Of a DNA stretch of 43,717 nucleotides, positions 26,077 to 34,738 are shown one piece after another. The stretch is taken from contig MGTD01000051.1 of NCBI GenBank assembly GCA_001799285.1, positions 1-43,717 of the forward strand. The letters run 5' to 3'. Origin of the DNA: Deltaproteobacteria bacterium RIFOXYD12_FULL_56_24 (GTDB lineage: Bacteria; Desulfobacterota; Desulfobulbia; Desulfobulbales; Desulfurivibrionaceae). Every line of letters starts with the position of its first letter. The stretch's first letter is position 1. A program made the position numbers and the translations under genes. Under the pieces are notes generated by a model. That model saw only the letters and a program-made list of their open reading frames with translations, searched no databases and had not been told where the DNA came from.

Positions 26077-26242
26077 AAGCGATCGCAGGGCACCGCATTT
26101 TGTCGGCACTTCTGCCGACGATTGACAGCGACGATCGGACCGGCTCGCGTACTGGAAGTACGCATGCCGCAACCTGCAGCACCCTGTGACCGTTTGTTTC
26201 GGGGCTGTATTCCCTTTTGGGGCTTCCCCGGTGATCAGTTAC
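26077..26242 (+). repeat. Palindromic repeat A, copy 8 (class II arms, 29-bp insert)
   Basis: The outer arms AAGCGATCGCAGGG (26077-26090) and CCCTGTGACCGTTT (26182-26195) pair imperfectly. The left inner arm carries the same 29-bp insert as copy 1, including the hairpin GTCGGCA-CTTC-TGCCGAC. Apex GCGTAC-TGGAA-GTACGC. The tail ends CCGGTGATCAGTTAC (26228-26242). It lies between the ybeY-pdxJ gene and the antiporter, antisense to their transcription. Confidence 0.85.
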
Positions 26243-26255
26243 CTGTGATTTCCCG

Positions 26256-27431
26256 TTATCCGGCAGGCAGCAGGGCCAGCATCTCCCGCACCGCCTGGGC
26301 GAGGCCGACATAGATGGCCCTGGCCATCACCGCGTGGCCGATACTCAGCTCCTCGATGGTGCCAAGGGCTGCCACCCGTCGGGTGTTCAGGTAGTTGAGG
26401 CCGTGCCCGGCATTGACCCGCAGCCCCAGTTCATAGGCCTCTTCCGCCGCCGTGGCGATGAGGGTGAATTCCTGGTCCCGCGCCTGCTCCGTAATGGCAT
26501 CGCAGTAGCGGCCGGTGTGGATCTCGACAAAGGTCGCCCCCACCTCGCGGGCCGCCTTGATCTGCCGGGAGTCCGGGTCGATGAACAGGCTCACCGGAAT
26601 CCCTGCTTTGCTCATCCGGGCGATGACCTCCTGCAATTTTTTCTTCTGTCCCGCCACGTTGAGCCCGCCTTCGGTGGTCAGCTCCTTGCGTTTTTCCGGA
26701 ACCAGGGTGATCATGTCCGGCTTGATTTCGAGGGCTATGCAGATGATCTCCTCGGCGGCCCCCATCTCCAGGTTGAGTTTGCTTTTCACCGTCTGCCTGA
26801 GGAGGCGCACGTCCCGGTCCTGGATATGCCGCCGGTCTTCCCGGAGATGAACCACGATTCCTTGGGCGCCGGCCAGTTCGCAGATGGACGCGGCGAGAAC
26901 CGGGTCCGGCTCGGTAATGCCCCTGGCCTGACGCAGGGTGGCTACATGATCGACATTGATGGCGAGACTGACCATTTTCCCTCTCCTTTCTTCGGTTAAC
27001 AATTGGCTTAAAAGTTGTTTTTCCCGCGCTGCCATGGCTTGCGCCTCCTGGCGGGAGCGCTCGTGGTCAAAGCCCAGCAGGTGCAGGAGGCCGTGGATCA
27101 GGAGGATGGTCAGCCGCTGGTGCAGGGTCACCCCGTCGGCCGCCGCTTCCCGGGCCGCGGTGTCGAGCGAGATGATCACATCGCCGAGCAGCCCCTCTGG
27201 CAGATGTTCCCCTCCTCCCTCTTGCATGGCAAAGGCCAGGACGTTGGTCGGCCCCTTTTTATGGCGGTACTGTTCGTTGAGCTGTGCCATGCCGGGATCG
27301 TCAAGCAACAGGATGCTAAGTTCGCTTCGCGCGAAGCCACAGAGGGAGAGCAGCTGTTCGGCCCGTTGCCGGAGCTGGGTCAGGCTGATAGCCGGGGGCG
27401 TGGGTGTCTGGCTGGTAAGGAGTACGGGCAT
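26256..27431 (-). CDS. ybeY-pdxJ: YbeY-PdxJ fusion: rRNA maturation endoribonuclease + pyridoxine 5'-phosphate synthase
   Basis: One 391-aa frame covers two proteins. Residues 1-152 are YbeY, with the zinc-binding H113-X3-H117-X5-H123 motif ([15 protein letters not shown]); YbeY acts in 16S rRNA 3' maturation and ribosome quality control. Residues 153-391 are PdxJ, which starts exactly as free PdxJ proteins do ([19 protein letters not shown]). PdxJ forms pyridoxine 5'-phosphate from 1-deoxyxylulose 5-phosphate and aminoacetone phosphate; [15 protein letters not shown] and the C-terminal [13 protein letters not shown] are family motifs. No stop separates the parts ([13 protein letters not shown]). 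A strong ribosome-binding site precedes Met153, so free PdxJ may also be made. YbeY starts 9 bp after phoH. Confidence 0.9.
   Translation of the reverse strand: MPVLLTSQTPTPPAISLTQLRQRAEQLLSLCGFARSELSILLLDDPGMAQLNEQYRHKKGPTNVLAFAMQEGGGEHLPEGLLGDVIISLDTAAREAAADGVTLHQRLTILLIHGLLHLLGFDHERSRQEAQAMAAREKQLLSQLLTEERRGKMVSLAINVDHVATLRQARGITEPDPVLAASICELAGAQGIVVHLREDRRHIQDRDVRLLRQTVKSKLNLEMGAAEEIICIALEIKPDMITLVPEKRKELTTEGGLNVAGQKKKLQEVIARMSKAGIPVSLFIDPDSRQIKAAREVGATFVEIHTGRYCDAITEQARDQEFTLIATAAEEAYELGLRVNAGHGLNYLNTRRVAALGTIEELSIGHAVMARAIYVGLAQAVREMLALLPAG
26975..26989 (-). promoter_or_regulatory. Internal ribosome-binding site for separate PdxJ translation
   Basis: AAAGGAG (26989-26983) lies 7 nt before the ATG at 26975 that begins the PdxJ part. 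It is embedded in the codons of the junction (EERRGK). It permits an independent 239-aa PdxJ in addition to the fusion. Confidence 0.65.
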
Positions 27432-27440
27432 GGGATTGTC

Positions 27441-28427
27441 TCAGTGTTTTCCGGCGGTTGTCCGGCGGGGCGGCGGCAGGGTTTCCTTGTCGGCGTAGGC
27501 TCGGATGATTTTTTGCACCAAGTGGTGGCGGACCACATCCACTTCGGAGAACTGGTTGAAGGCGATTCCCTTGATATCCTGTAAGATTCTGGCGGCTTCA
27601 ATAAGGCCGGAGTGCCTGCGGTCCGGCAGGTCGATCTGGGTGATGTCTCCGGTAATCACCGCCTGGGAGTTGAACCCCAGCCGGGTCAGGAACATCTTCA
27701 TCTGTTCGTGCGTGGTGTTCTGGGCCTCGTCGAGAATGACAAAGGCGTTGCTCAGGGTGCGGCCGCGCATGAAGGCCAGGGGGGCGATCTCGATCGACCC
27801 TTCCTCGATCAGATCCGCAACCTTGCCCCGGCCAAGCATATCGTTTAAGGCATCGTGCAGGGGGCGCAGATAGGGGTTGACCTTCTGGGCCATGTCGCCG
27901 GGAAGAAAGCCCAGCCGCTCTCCGGCCTCCACCGCGGGCCGGGCCAGGATGATGGAGCTGACCTGCTTGCTGACAAAGGCGGAAACCGCCATGGCCACGG
28001 CCAGATAGGTTTTGCCGGTGCCAGCCGGGCCGATGCCGAAGACGATGTCGTGGGTCCGGATGCTGTCGATATATAGCTTCTGATTAAGGCTCTTGGGGGA
28101 GACCACCTTCTGCTCGGCGGTGATGTAAACCTTGTCGAGAAAGATTTCCTTGAGGTTCGCCTTGGGCGAGGCTTGGAGAATCCGCAGGGCATAGGCGACA
28201 TCCGAAGGGTATACCGGGTAGCCCGCGCGGATCAGCTCCTCAAGTTTATTGATGGCCGAGACCGCCAGCTCCACCCCGTGTTTCGGCCCGTTGACGGTGA
28301 GCTGGCTGCCCCGCACCTGGATAGTGACCCCGGCGCCCTCCTCGATGACGGCAAGGTTCTTGTTCAGGTCGCCGTAGACCAACAGGGCGGTGAGGTTGTC
28401 GGCCAGGGCGAGGTCGCGTTTGCTCAA
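27441..28427 (-). CDS. ybeZ: PhoH-like ATPase (YbeZ)
   Basis: The 328-aa protein has an N-terminal KH-like nucleic-acid-binding part (about 20-75) and a PhoH P-loop NTPase domain. Walker A is GPAGTGKTYLAVAMAV (133-148) and Walker B is VILDEAQNTTHEQMKMFLTR. YbeZ proteins interact with YbeY and are thought to act as RNA helicase or ATPase in RNA maturation. It lies directly upstream of the ybeY part and overlaps the DsbA-like gene by 4 bp, matching the ybeZ-ybeY order in E. coli. The name PhoH is historical; a phosphate link is not implied. Confidence 0.93.
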   Translation of the reverse strand: MSKRDLALADNLTALLVYGDLNKNLAVIEEGAGVTIQVRGSQLTVNGPKHGVELAVSAINKLEELIRAGYPVYPSDVAYALRILQASPKANLKEIFLDKVYITAEQKVVSPKSLNQKLYIDSIRTHDIVFGIGPAGTGKTYLAVAMAVSAFVSKQVSSIILARPAVEAGERLGFLPGDMAQKVNPYLRPLHDALNDMLGRGKVADLIEEGSIEIAPLAFMRGRTLSNAFVILDEAQNTTHEQMKMFLTRLGFNSQAVITGDITQIDLPDRRHSGLIEAARILQDIKGIAFNQFSEVDVVRHHLVQKIIRAYADKETLPPPRRTTAGKH

Positions 28428-29311
28428 CGGTGGACTCCGCCCTTGCCGCGTTTGCCCAGTTCCTGATTGATCAACTGCTGAAGGTCCTTGCTGTTTCGTT
28501 CCTTCAGGCGGCGGCCGTTGACGAAAATGGCCGGGGTACCCCGAACCCCGGCCATCTGTCCGTCCACCATGTCGCGCTGCAGGGTCTGCTGGTTGAGTTG
28601 GGTCTTGTAATCCTTGCTGAATTTGTCCAGATCAAGACCAAGCTTTTTGGCCAGTTCCGTATATTTTGCTTCGGAAAGAGACTTCTGGTTTTCAAACAGC
28701 AGATCATGGTATGCCCAGAACTTGCCCTGCCGGTGGGCTGCCAGAGAGGCAAGGGCGGCGGGCTGGGCCTGTTTGTGCATGGTCAGGGGGAAATGTTTGA
28801 AAACGACCTTGACTTCCTTGGGATGCTTGGCCAATGCCTCTTCAAACAGGGCGCCAACCGTGCCGCAATAGGGGCATTCAAAATCGCTGAACACGACCAC
28901 GACTACAGGAGCGTTGTCCGGTCCGAGGAAGGGGGCGCCCTGAATGTTAATCGGCACGGAAAAATCCAGGGTGACGGTCTGGACACTCTTGTTTTTACCG
29001 CTGCTCAGATAAACCCGGTCGGGGAGGTTGGCCGCCTGCAGGCCGGAGGAGGCGATGCTGTCCATGGCCGGATCAACTGCAATGGTCTCCTCCAGCACGC
29101 CCTTTTCGGAATAGACCAGAAGCTTGCCGCCTTCGGCCAGAACAAAGGTCCATTTGCCGTCCAGCGAGGCGGCAATGTCCAGGGGGGCGGCAGGGGTTTT
29201 CAAGGTGTTGCTGATCTCCCAGTCAACTCCGGCCTGGCAGGGTGCAGCCACAATCATGGCCGCAAAAAGCAGGGAAAATAAGGCAAAAAGGCGTAGTGTT
29301 GTCACAGTCAT
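28424..29311 (-). CDS. Exported DsbA/DsbG-like thiol-disulfide oxidoreductase
   Basis: The start at 29311 has GGAG 9 nt upstream and opens a signal peptide (about 1-27, cleaved after CQA). Residues ~30-120 form an unusual N-terminal domain that looks like two or three beta-propeller-like strands (LDIAASLDGKWTFVLAEGGK, LLVYSEKG). Residues ~122-295 are a thioredoxin fold of the DsbA/DsbG type, with active site FECPYC (Cys146, Cys149) and the cis-Pro loop GTPAIFVNG. It would oxidise or isomerise disulfides in the periplasm. It overlaps phoH by 4 bp. Alternative upstream ATGs (29326, 29356) lack a ribosome-binding site. Confidence 0.87.
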   Translation of the reverse strand: MTVTTLRLFALFSLLFAAMIVAAPCQAGVDWEISNTLKTPAAPLDIAASLDGKWTFVLAEGGKLLVYSEKGVLEETIAVDPAMDSIASSGLQAANLPDRVYLSSGKNKSVQTVTLDFSVPINIQGAPFLGPDNAPVVVVVFSDFECPYCGTVGALFEEALAKHPKEVKVVFKHFPLTMHKQAQPAALASLAAHRQGKFWAYHDLLFENQKSLSEAKYTELAKKLGLDLDKFSKDYKTQLNQQTLQRDMVDGQMAGVRGTPAIFVNGRRLKERNSKDLQQLINQELGKRGKGGVHR

Positions 29312-29471
29312 TGTTTGTTTCTCCATGTTCGCTAGGGAAAGTAAAGCTGCCGGCATATTTCCGGTAATCTCTCGGGAATTGGAAGCTGTCCGGGGAATAC
29401 ATTATAATGCCCAGGAAAATTACGCAAGGATCAGCAGGAGACAGGCAAAAAAAATCAGTCTGGAAATTTTC

Positions 29472-30692
29472 TTACAGAAATCCGGCGAGGAGAAGGGCCA
29501 GATGCTGAACCTCGGGGTGCCCCGGATTATGGCCCAATCCTTGCTGGATATGGATGAGGCAGCCGGAGCAGGTGGTGGTCACCAGATCCGGCTCCGCCTG
29601 TGCCAGCTGGTCCAGCAGGCGACTTCTGATTTTTTCCGCCAGCTCCGGCTGGGCCAGATGAAACAGGCCACCCTGGCCGCAGCATTGCGAACCGTTGGCA
29701 AGTTCGGTCAGGTGCAGGCCGGGGATGGAGCGGAGAATCTCTCTGGGGGCGGCGGTGATGGGGTTTGCCGCAAAGCGCAGATGGCAGGGGTCGTGATAGA
29801 CCACGGTGCGGGGGGTGGGCAAAGGGGGCATGGAGAATGCCGGCTCAGCCGCCATGGCCTGCGCCACAAAGTTAGAAAATTCAATGAGCCGATCGGCAAA
29901 GGCCTTGGCTTTTGCTTGCCATTCCGGATTGTCCGCCAGCAGCTCCGGATAGCGGCGCAACTGGCTGTAGCAGGAGGCGCAGGAGGTCAGGATGGGCAGG
30001 GAGTTTCCGGCAAAGGCACTGATATTCCGCCGGGCCAGGCGCTTGGCGGTGGCGGAGTCACCCGCGTTTTCCGCGGCAAGGCCGCAACAGCCTTGCTCTT
30101 CTGGCTTGAGTGGGCGAGTGCCGGTGAACCTGGCGGCTATTTTTTTTGTCGCGTCGCTGATTTCCCGGTGTAGATGGGTAGCGTAACAACCGGGGAAAAA
30201 GGCCAGCGCCGGAGCGCTGGGCGGCTGGGCGGCGTTCTCCTCCGGGGTTTCAGGGAGGGCAGGGGAGAGATGCCACCCCTCCGCCGGCAAGCCAAGGCGC
30301 AGCCGCAGGCCGCTGTCGGCCGGCAGCCGGTCCAGCAGGGGCCGACCGAGGCTGGCGATTGTCGCCAGCAGCGCCGGATTGCCCAAAGCCTTTCTGGTGA
30401 TGGCCCGGAGCAAGGCTTGGCGCCCCGTTCTTCTAACCAGCCGTTTTCGGCCGGCAAGAAAGAGGTCGGGCGGGTCGAGCCCCCGAGAGCACACGGAGCG
30501 GCAGGCCCCGCAGAGCAGGCATTGGGAAAGAATCTCCGCATAGGCGGCCGAGGCTAAGGCCGGATCAAGTCGTTCCAGCAGATGCAGTCTGCCGCGGGCT
30601 GAAAGCGATTCCCGGCCCGTAACCTGAAAGACCGGACAGACCACGGTGCAGGCTCCGCATTTTGCGCACTGGCCCGCCTCTATCTTTGCCAC
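29472..30692 (-). CDS. GlcF-like iron-sulfur oxidoreductase subunit (CCG domains)
   Basis: The 406-aa protein begins with two 4Fe-4S motifs, C9-X2-C12-X2-C15-X3-C19-P and CLLCGACRSVCSRG near 53. Two CCG domains follow: GCYATH ... EEQGCCGLAAENAGD ... TSCASCY and DPCHLRF ... GSQCCGQGG ... TTCSGCL. This is the layout of GlcF, the Fe-S subunit of glycolate oxidase, and of LutA/HdrD-like proteins. No FAD subunit is adjacent, so the redox partner and substrate are unknown. It overlaps the end of prfB by 13 bp, so it belongs to the same transcription unit. Confidence 0.87.
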   Translation of the reverse strand: MAKIEAGQCAKCGACTVVCPVFQVTGRESLSARGRLHLLERLDPALASAAYAEILSQCLLCGACRSVCSRGLDPPDLFLAGRKRLVRRTGRQALLRAITRKALGNPALLATIASLGRPLLDRLPADSGLRLRLGLPAEGWHLSPALPETPEENAAQPPSAPALAFFPGCYATHLHREISDATKKIAARFTGTRPLKPEEQGCCGLAAENAGDSATAKRLARRNISAFAGNSLPILTSCASCYSQLRRYPELLADNPEWQAKAKAFADRLIEFSNFVAQAMAAEPAFSMPPLPTPRTVVYHDPCHLRFAANPITAAPREILRSIPGLHLTELANGSQCCGQGGLFHLAQPELAEKIRSRLLDQLAQAEPDLVTTTCSGCLIHIQQGLGHNPGHPEVQHLALLLAGFL

Positions 30693-31775
30693 AATAGATA
30701 AGCCTTGATGAACGGATCAAGGTTGCCGTCCATGGTGCTGTCCACATTGCCCACCTCAAAATTGGTGCGGTGATCCTTGATCATCCGATACGGCTGCATC
30801 ACATAGGAGCGGATCTGGCTGCCCCAGGCGATCTCCTTTTTCTCGCCGGCGATATCCTGGTGCTGTTCTTTTTGTTCAGCACGCTCCTTGTCGTACAACC
30901 GGGACTTGAGCATCTTCATGGCCGTGTCCTTGTTGCGGTGCTGGCTCCGTTCGTTCTGGCACTGGACCACGATGCCGGTGGGCAGATGGGTGATGCGGAT
31001 GGCCGAGCTGGTCTTGTTGACGTGCTGGCCGCCCGCGCCGCTGGCCCGGTAGGTGTCGATGCGCAGATCCTTGTCGTTGATGTCCACCTGGATGTCGTCG
31101 TCCAGCTCAGGGAAGATGAAGACCGAGGCAAAGGAGGTGTGCCGCCGGCCGCTGGCGTCAAAGGGGGAGATGCGCACCAGCCGGTGGATGCCCATCTCCG
31201 AACGAAGCAAGCCATAGGCGTTATGGCCGGTAACCATGATGGTCACCCCCTTGACCCCGGCCTCGTCGCCCGGTTGCAGGTCTAGGATCTCGGTGGGAAA
31301 TTTCTTGGCCTCGGCCCAGCGCAGATACATGCGCAGGAGGATGCTCACCCAGTCCTGGGCCTCGGTGCCGCCCGCGCCGGCATGGATGGTGATCATGGCG
31401 TTGCTGGCGTCGTGTTCGCCGGTGAACATGCACTCAAGCTCCACGGTCTCGATCCGCTCAAGCAGCAAGTCCAGGGCCTGATCAACCTCCTTGAGGGTCT
31501 CCTCGTCGCCTTCGCTCATGCCCAGTTCGAGCAGGAGTTCCACCTCGTCCAGCTCCGCCTGGGAGGTGTTCCAACTTTCCACAATATTCTGGATGGCCCC
31601 CTGCTCCCGCTGCACCTTCTGGGCGGTTTCCTGGTTATCCCAGAAAGCCGGGGCCAGAGTGAGCTGCTCCAGCTCCTGCAATCGCTCTTTTTTGTGATCT
31701 ACCTCAAAGATGCTCCTTCAGGGAGATGAGGCGCCCCTTGAGATCCTGAATCTTCTGTTTGAGTTCCGCAGACAT
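30680..31775 (-). CDS. prfB: Peptide chain release factor 2 (programmed +1 frameshift)
   Basis: RF2 ends translation at UAA and UGA. The gene is in two frames. Codons 1-23 (31775-31707, starting MSAELKQKIQDL) run into an in-frame TGA (31706-31704). Skipping one base continues as EVDHKKERLQELEQ and the rest, giving 364 aa, the usual RF2 length. SPF (stop recognition, in VRISPFDASG) and GGQ (SGAGGQHVNKTSSA, peptidyl hydrolysis) are present. AGGAG lies upstream of the ATG. It sits between lnt and the GlcF-like gene. Confidence 0.96.
31702..31718 (-). promoter_or_regulatory. prfB +1 frameshift signal
   Basis: On the minus strand AAGGAG-CAT-CTT-TGA-G contains the three usual parts: a Shine-Dalgarno-like AAGGAG 3 nt upstream of the slippery CTT, then the in-frame TGA. 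Low RF2 slows termination at TGA and lets the ribosome shift, so RF2 controls its own level. E. coli has AGGGGG-TAT-CTT-TGA. Confidence 0.93.
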
Positions 31776-31813
31776 GGTTGTTCTCCTGATGATGAAGGTT
31801 GTGGTTTCGTGAA

Positions 31814-33409
31814 TTAGCTATTAGTTAATTTATGTTTATACGTTGTTTTTTTCTTTGCGTAACTCAGCCCTATCCCCGCCAGGGTCAGGATGAGGCAACC
31901 CCATGGAAAAAGATACCCCCAACGGACATAACAGGTCAAGCCGTCCAGCAGGGCGACCGGCTGACTGCGGGCATACTCGGCAAAAAGAGGGGACGCTCCC
32001 TGGATGCACCCCATGGGGTCGATGAAGGCGCTGATGCCGGTGTTGGCCGCCCGCACCAGGGTTTTTCTGGTCTCCACCGCCCGGAACACCCCCATGGCCA
32101 GATGCTGCCAAGGAGCGCTCGATCTGCCGAACCAGGCATCGTTGGTGATGGTGACCAGCAGATTTGCCCCATCCTCCGCTTGCCGGCGGGAGATCTCCGG
32201 AAAGATGCTTTCAAAGCAGATCAATACCCCGACCCGGCTGTTTTCGCAAGACAAGGGGGGGGTGATCTGGCCGGGGGTGAATTCTCCCAGGGTTTCCACC
32301 AGCGGCGAGGCAAAACCCAGGATGTGGCGGAAGGGGATATATTCGCCAAAGGGGACAAGGTGCTGCTTGTCGTAGCGGCCGGTGACCTGTCCGTTGGGGG
32401 AGAGCAGGAAGGCACTGTTGGTATAAGTTAGGGGCTCTGCTCCCGAGGCCTTTTCCCGGTGGGGTACTCCGGTAAGCAGATATGTCTGGCGTGGCAGGAT
32501 AAGTTCGCTGTGTAGCCGGAGGAAAAGAGGGTGCTCGTAGGGGTAAAATGGCAGGGCTGTTTCCGGCCAGATAATCAGCTGCGGTTTTTTGTTCAGGTAA
32601 AGCTCATTGCTCAGGCGGAGATAGGTGTCAATAGTCCCACGCTGAAAGGCAGGTTGCCATTTCTGATCCTGGGGGATGTTGCCCTGGACCGCAGCCACCT
32701 CCATCTTTTCCGCCTGGTCAAGGGTTGTCGGCAGGGTCTGCATCCGCCGGATGCTGTAGCCCGAGGCTGCCAGCAGCAGGAGCGTTGCCGCGATGATGAT
32801 GACAGGGGAACTTGCCGGCTTGCGGTGGACAAGAGAAGTGCTAAGAATAAAGATCAGTCCATTGGCTAGAACCATGAGGAAGGTGAGGCCATGGTGGCCG
32901 GTCAGGTCGGCAATCTGGATGAGCTGGGGCAGATTATATTGGGTGTAGGCCAGGTCAAGCCAGGGAAAGCCGGTGAACAGCAAGCCACGAAGCAAATCTA
33001 GCGCCACCCAGCAGGCCGGGGCGAAAACGAGCAGAGAGAGGTGGCGGCTTGTTTTGGCGCAGAGAAAGGCGAATCCCGCCAGATAGCAGCTCATGTACAG
33101 GGCCAGAAAAAACAGGGCCAGCACCGCGATGGGCAAAGGCACCTGGCCATAGGTGGCCAGGACAATGACGATCCAGTACAAAAGAGGCAGATAATAGGCC
33201 AGGCCGCAGATGAGGCCGAGCAGGGCGGCTCTGCGCGGCGGCTGGTTGCTGAGGCTCCAGAAAAGGGGCACCATGGCCAGCCAGGCAAGCTGGGGCAGGG
33301 CAAATAACCCGGGAGAGGCCAGAAACAGCAGGGCACTGGCCAGCAACGCCAGCAGGCAGGCTCTGCCGAAATGGCATCTGCGTTCGGAGCGTGGGCACAA
33401 GTGCGGCAT
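31814..33409 (-). CDS. lnt: Apolipoprotein N-acyltransferase
   Basis: Lnt adds the third acyl chain to lipoproteins at the inner membrane. The 531-aa protein has seven or eight N-terminal membrane helices (about 15-215), then a nitrilase-fold domain with the catalytic triad Glu283 (IIWPETALPFYP), Lys348 (YDKQHLVPFGEY) and Cys398 (VLICFESIFPEISR). A last membrane helix lies near the C terminus. The ATG overlaps the corC stop by one base (TGATG), so translation is coupled. The corC-lnt order is the same as ybeX-lnt in E. coli. Confidence 0.96.
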   Translation of the reverse strand: MPHLCPRSERRCHFGRACLLALLASALLFLASPGLFALPQLAWLAMVPLFWSLSNQPPRRAALLGLICGLAYYLPLLYWIVIVLATYGQVPLPIAVLALFFLALYMSCYLAGFAFLCAKTSRHLSLLVFAPACWVALDLLRGLLFTGFPWLDLAYTQYNLPQLIQIADLTGHHGLTFLMVLANGLIFILSTSLVHRKPASSPVIIIAATLLLLAASGYSIRRMQTLPTTLDQAEKMEVAAVQGNIPQDQKWQPAFQRGTIDTYLRLSNELYLNKKPQLIIWPETALPFYPYEHPLFLRLHSELILPRQTYLLTGVPHREKASGAEPLTYTNSAFLLSPNGQVTGRYDKQHLVPFGEYIPFRHILGFASPLVETLGEFTPGQITPPLSCENSRVGVLICFESIFPEISRRQAEDGANLLVTITNDAWFGRSSAPWQHLAMGVFRAVETRKTLVRAANTGISAFIDPMGCIQGASPLFAEYARSQPVALLDGLTCYVRWGYLFPWGCLILTLAGIGLSYAKKKTTYKHKLTNS

Positions 33410-34257
33410 CAGTCGGGTTTGTTCTGGATTTTTACGGTGTGGATGCGCCGCCGGTCAGCGGAAATCACCTCAAAGACCAGGGAGTTGATGAGCATGGTGG
33501 CGCCCACCGGCGGCACCCGGTCCATCTGGTGGATGAGCAGACCGCCCACCGATTCATAGGGGCCTTCCGGCAGGGTAATGCCGAAAAATTCCTCCACCTC
33601 CTCGAGGTTGACCTTGGCATCGGTGAGAAGGAGGTGCTTATTCACCACCTTCCAGCGTTTTTCCGCCTTGTCGTATTCATCGTGGATCTCGCCGACGATT
33701 TCCTCCAGCACGTCTTCCAGGGTCACCAGGCCGCGGACGCTGCCGAACTCATCGGTGACCACGGCCAGATGGCCTTTATGGCTCTGGAAATCCTTGAGCA
33801 GATTGACGATCTTGCGGGTGTCGAGTACGAAAAAAGCCGGCTTGACCAGCTCCGAGGCGGCGGGCATGGTGGAGGCGCTGAGGCAGAAGGGCAGCAGGTC
33901 CTTGGCATGGAGGATGCCGATGATATTGTCCGGGGAATCCCGGTAGATGGGAATACGGGTATACCCCTCGTCGGTGATCAGCTGGATAAGCTCGGCGGCC
34001 GACACCTTTGCCTCGGCGCTGACCATGTCGCTTCGGGGGGTCATGATCTCGCGGACCAGGGTATCCCTGAATTCCAGGATGCTGGTGATCATCTCCCCTT
34101 CTTCGCGGGTGATCAGCCCCTGTTCCTCACCGTCATCGAGAAGTTCCTGGATTTCTTGTTCAATGTCTTCGGTGGTGTCGGGGGAGCGGTTGATGCCGAA
34201 AAAATTGAGGATGCGCTTGAAGGGTGATTCGTCGGGGTCCGGGGCAGAGGTGTCCAT
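33409..34257 (-). CDS. corC: CorC/YbeX-type CBS-domain protein
   Basis: The 282-aa protein has no membrane segment. Residues ~70-190 form two CBS domains (VREIMTPRSDMVSA ... IIGILHAKDLL; FVLDTRKIVNLLKDFQ ... GLVTLEDVLEEIVGEI), which bind adenine nucleotides. The C-terminal ~85 residues are a transporter-associated CorC/HlyC domain (VGGLLIHQMDRVPPVGATM). YbeX/CorC proteins are linked to magnesium/cobalt efflux and ribosome maturation. It is the first gene of the minus-strand run corC-lnt-prfB-..., so its leader probably controls the whole set. Confidence 0.92.
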   Translation of the reverse strand: MDTSAPDPDESPFKRILNFFGINRSPDTTEDIEQEIQELLDDGEEQGLITREEGEMITSILEFRDTLVREIMTPRSDMVSAEAKVSAAELIQLITDEGYTRIPIYRDSPDNIIGILHAKDLLPFCLSASTMPAASELVKPAFFVLDTRKIVNLLKDFQSHKGHLAVVTDEFGSVRGLVTLEDVLEEIVGEIHDEYDKAEKRWKVVNKHLLLTDAKVNLEEVEEFFGITLPEGPYESVGGLLIHQMDRVPPVGATMLINSLVFEVISADRRRIHTVKIQNKPD

Positions 34258-34286
34258 GCGAGGGTAAGAGTCCTATTTGGGTATGA

Positions 34287-34312
34287 CAACGGTCATGTCC
34301 GGCATGCCGTTG
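34287..34312 (-). promoter_or_regulatory. Hairpin in the leader of the corC-lnt transcription unit
   Basis: CAACGG-T-CATG (34287-34297) and CATG-CCGTTG (34303-34312) form a 10-bp stem with one bulged base and a five-base loop, 30-55 nt upstream of the corC start. No U-run follows, so it is not a classical terminator. It could be an operator or an mRNA leader structure. Confidence 0.45.
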
Positions 34313-34412
34313 ATGGTGAGCCAAGGCTGTATCGCCTGGTTGGTAAAGAGTTAGAGAATCGATCGCAACATCTTTGGCTAAAGGAAATAGCCAAGGGTGT
34401 CAAGAAAAAAAA

Positions 34413-34441
34413 TTGACGTTTATCTTTAAAATCGGTATAAG
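34413..34441 (+). promoter_or_regulatory. Putative sigma-70 promoter of the acetyl-CoA carboxylase cluster
   Basis: TTGACG (34413-34418) and TATAAG (34436-34441) are exactly 17 bp apart, in an AT-rich stretch on the strand of the carboxylase genes. Transcription would begin near 34448. That leaves a leader of about 350 nt before the biotin carboxylase, which includes repeat B copy 3. Confidence 0.65.
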
Positions 34442-34491
34442 AGCCACACTTTACGTCAGGGAAGGCAGGCCTTTTTTGGCGGAGAATTTAA

Positions 34492-34545
34492 AGTTGAGTT
34501 GAGCAGCTTGTCTGCTTAAACGAAACTTATACCCTCTGGGTGCAA
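34492..34545 (+). repeat. Dispersed repeat B, copy 3
   Basis: AGTTGAGTTGAGCAGCTTGT, then CTGCTTAAACGAAACTTATA and CCCTCTGGGTGCAA, is close to copy 4 (38564-38617), read in the opposite direction. GAGCAG can pair loosely with CTGCTT. It lies in the presumed leader of the carboxylase cluster. The rest of 34546-34724 shows nothing clear. Confidence 0.8.
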
Positions 34546-34724
34546 AAACAGGCCCACTATACCATAGACACCATGCTGTTTCAACAGAATGCGCTTCACG
34601 AGATAGAGGGCTTTTTCTCCGGGGGGTATTGAGGCAGTCGCAACAAGGCCCAGCAGCCTTGCCGGTGCTTCCCCTCTCTTGTTAAGAAACCATCGGAATT
34701 CATCCTTTTCATTTGTCTTGAAAA

Positions 34725-34738
34725 TTAGTAAAAACTAA
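34725..34738. promoter_or_regulatory. Small palindrome upstream of the carboxylase genes
   Basis: TTAGT-AAAA-ACTAA is a perfect inverted repeat 62 bp upstream of the first carboxylase ATG, in an A-rich tract. It could be a regulator's operator, but such short AT-rich palindromes also arise by chance. Confidence 0.25.

Noticed and set aside
26059-26172. N-terminal extension of the KefB-like antiporter
   Set aside because: The extension is encoded by repeat copy 8 and lacks a ribosome-binding site; family proteins begin with the membrane segment at 26058.
34561-34632. Leader peptide of 19 codons (MLFQQNALHEIEGFFSGGY) before the carboxylase genes
   Set aside because: There is no ribosome-binding site, regulatory codon run or terminator/antiterminator pair near it.
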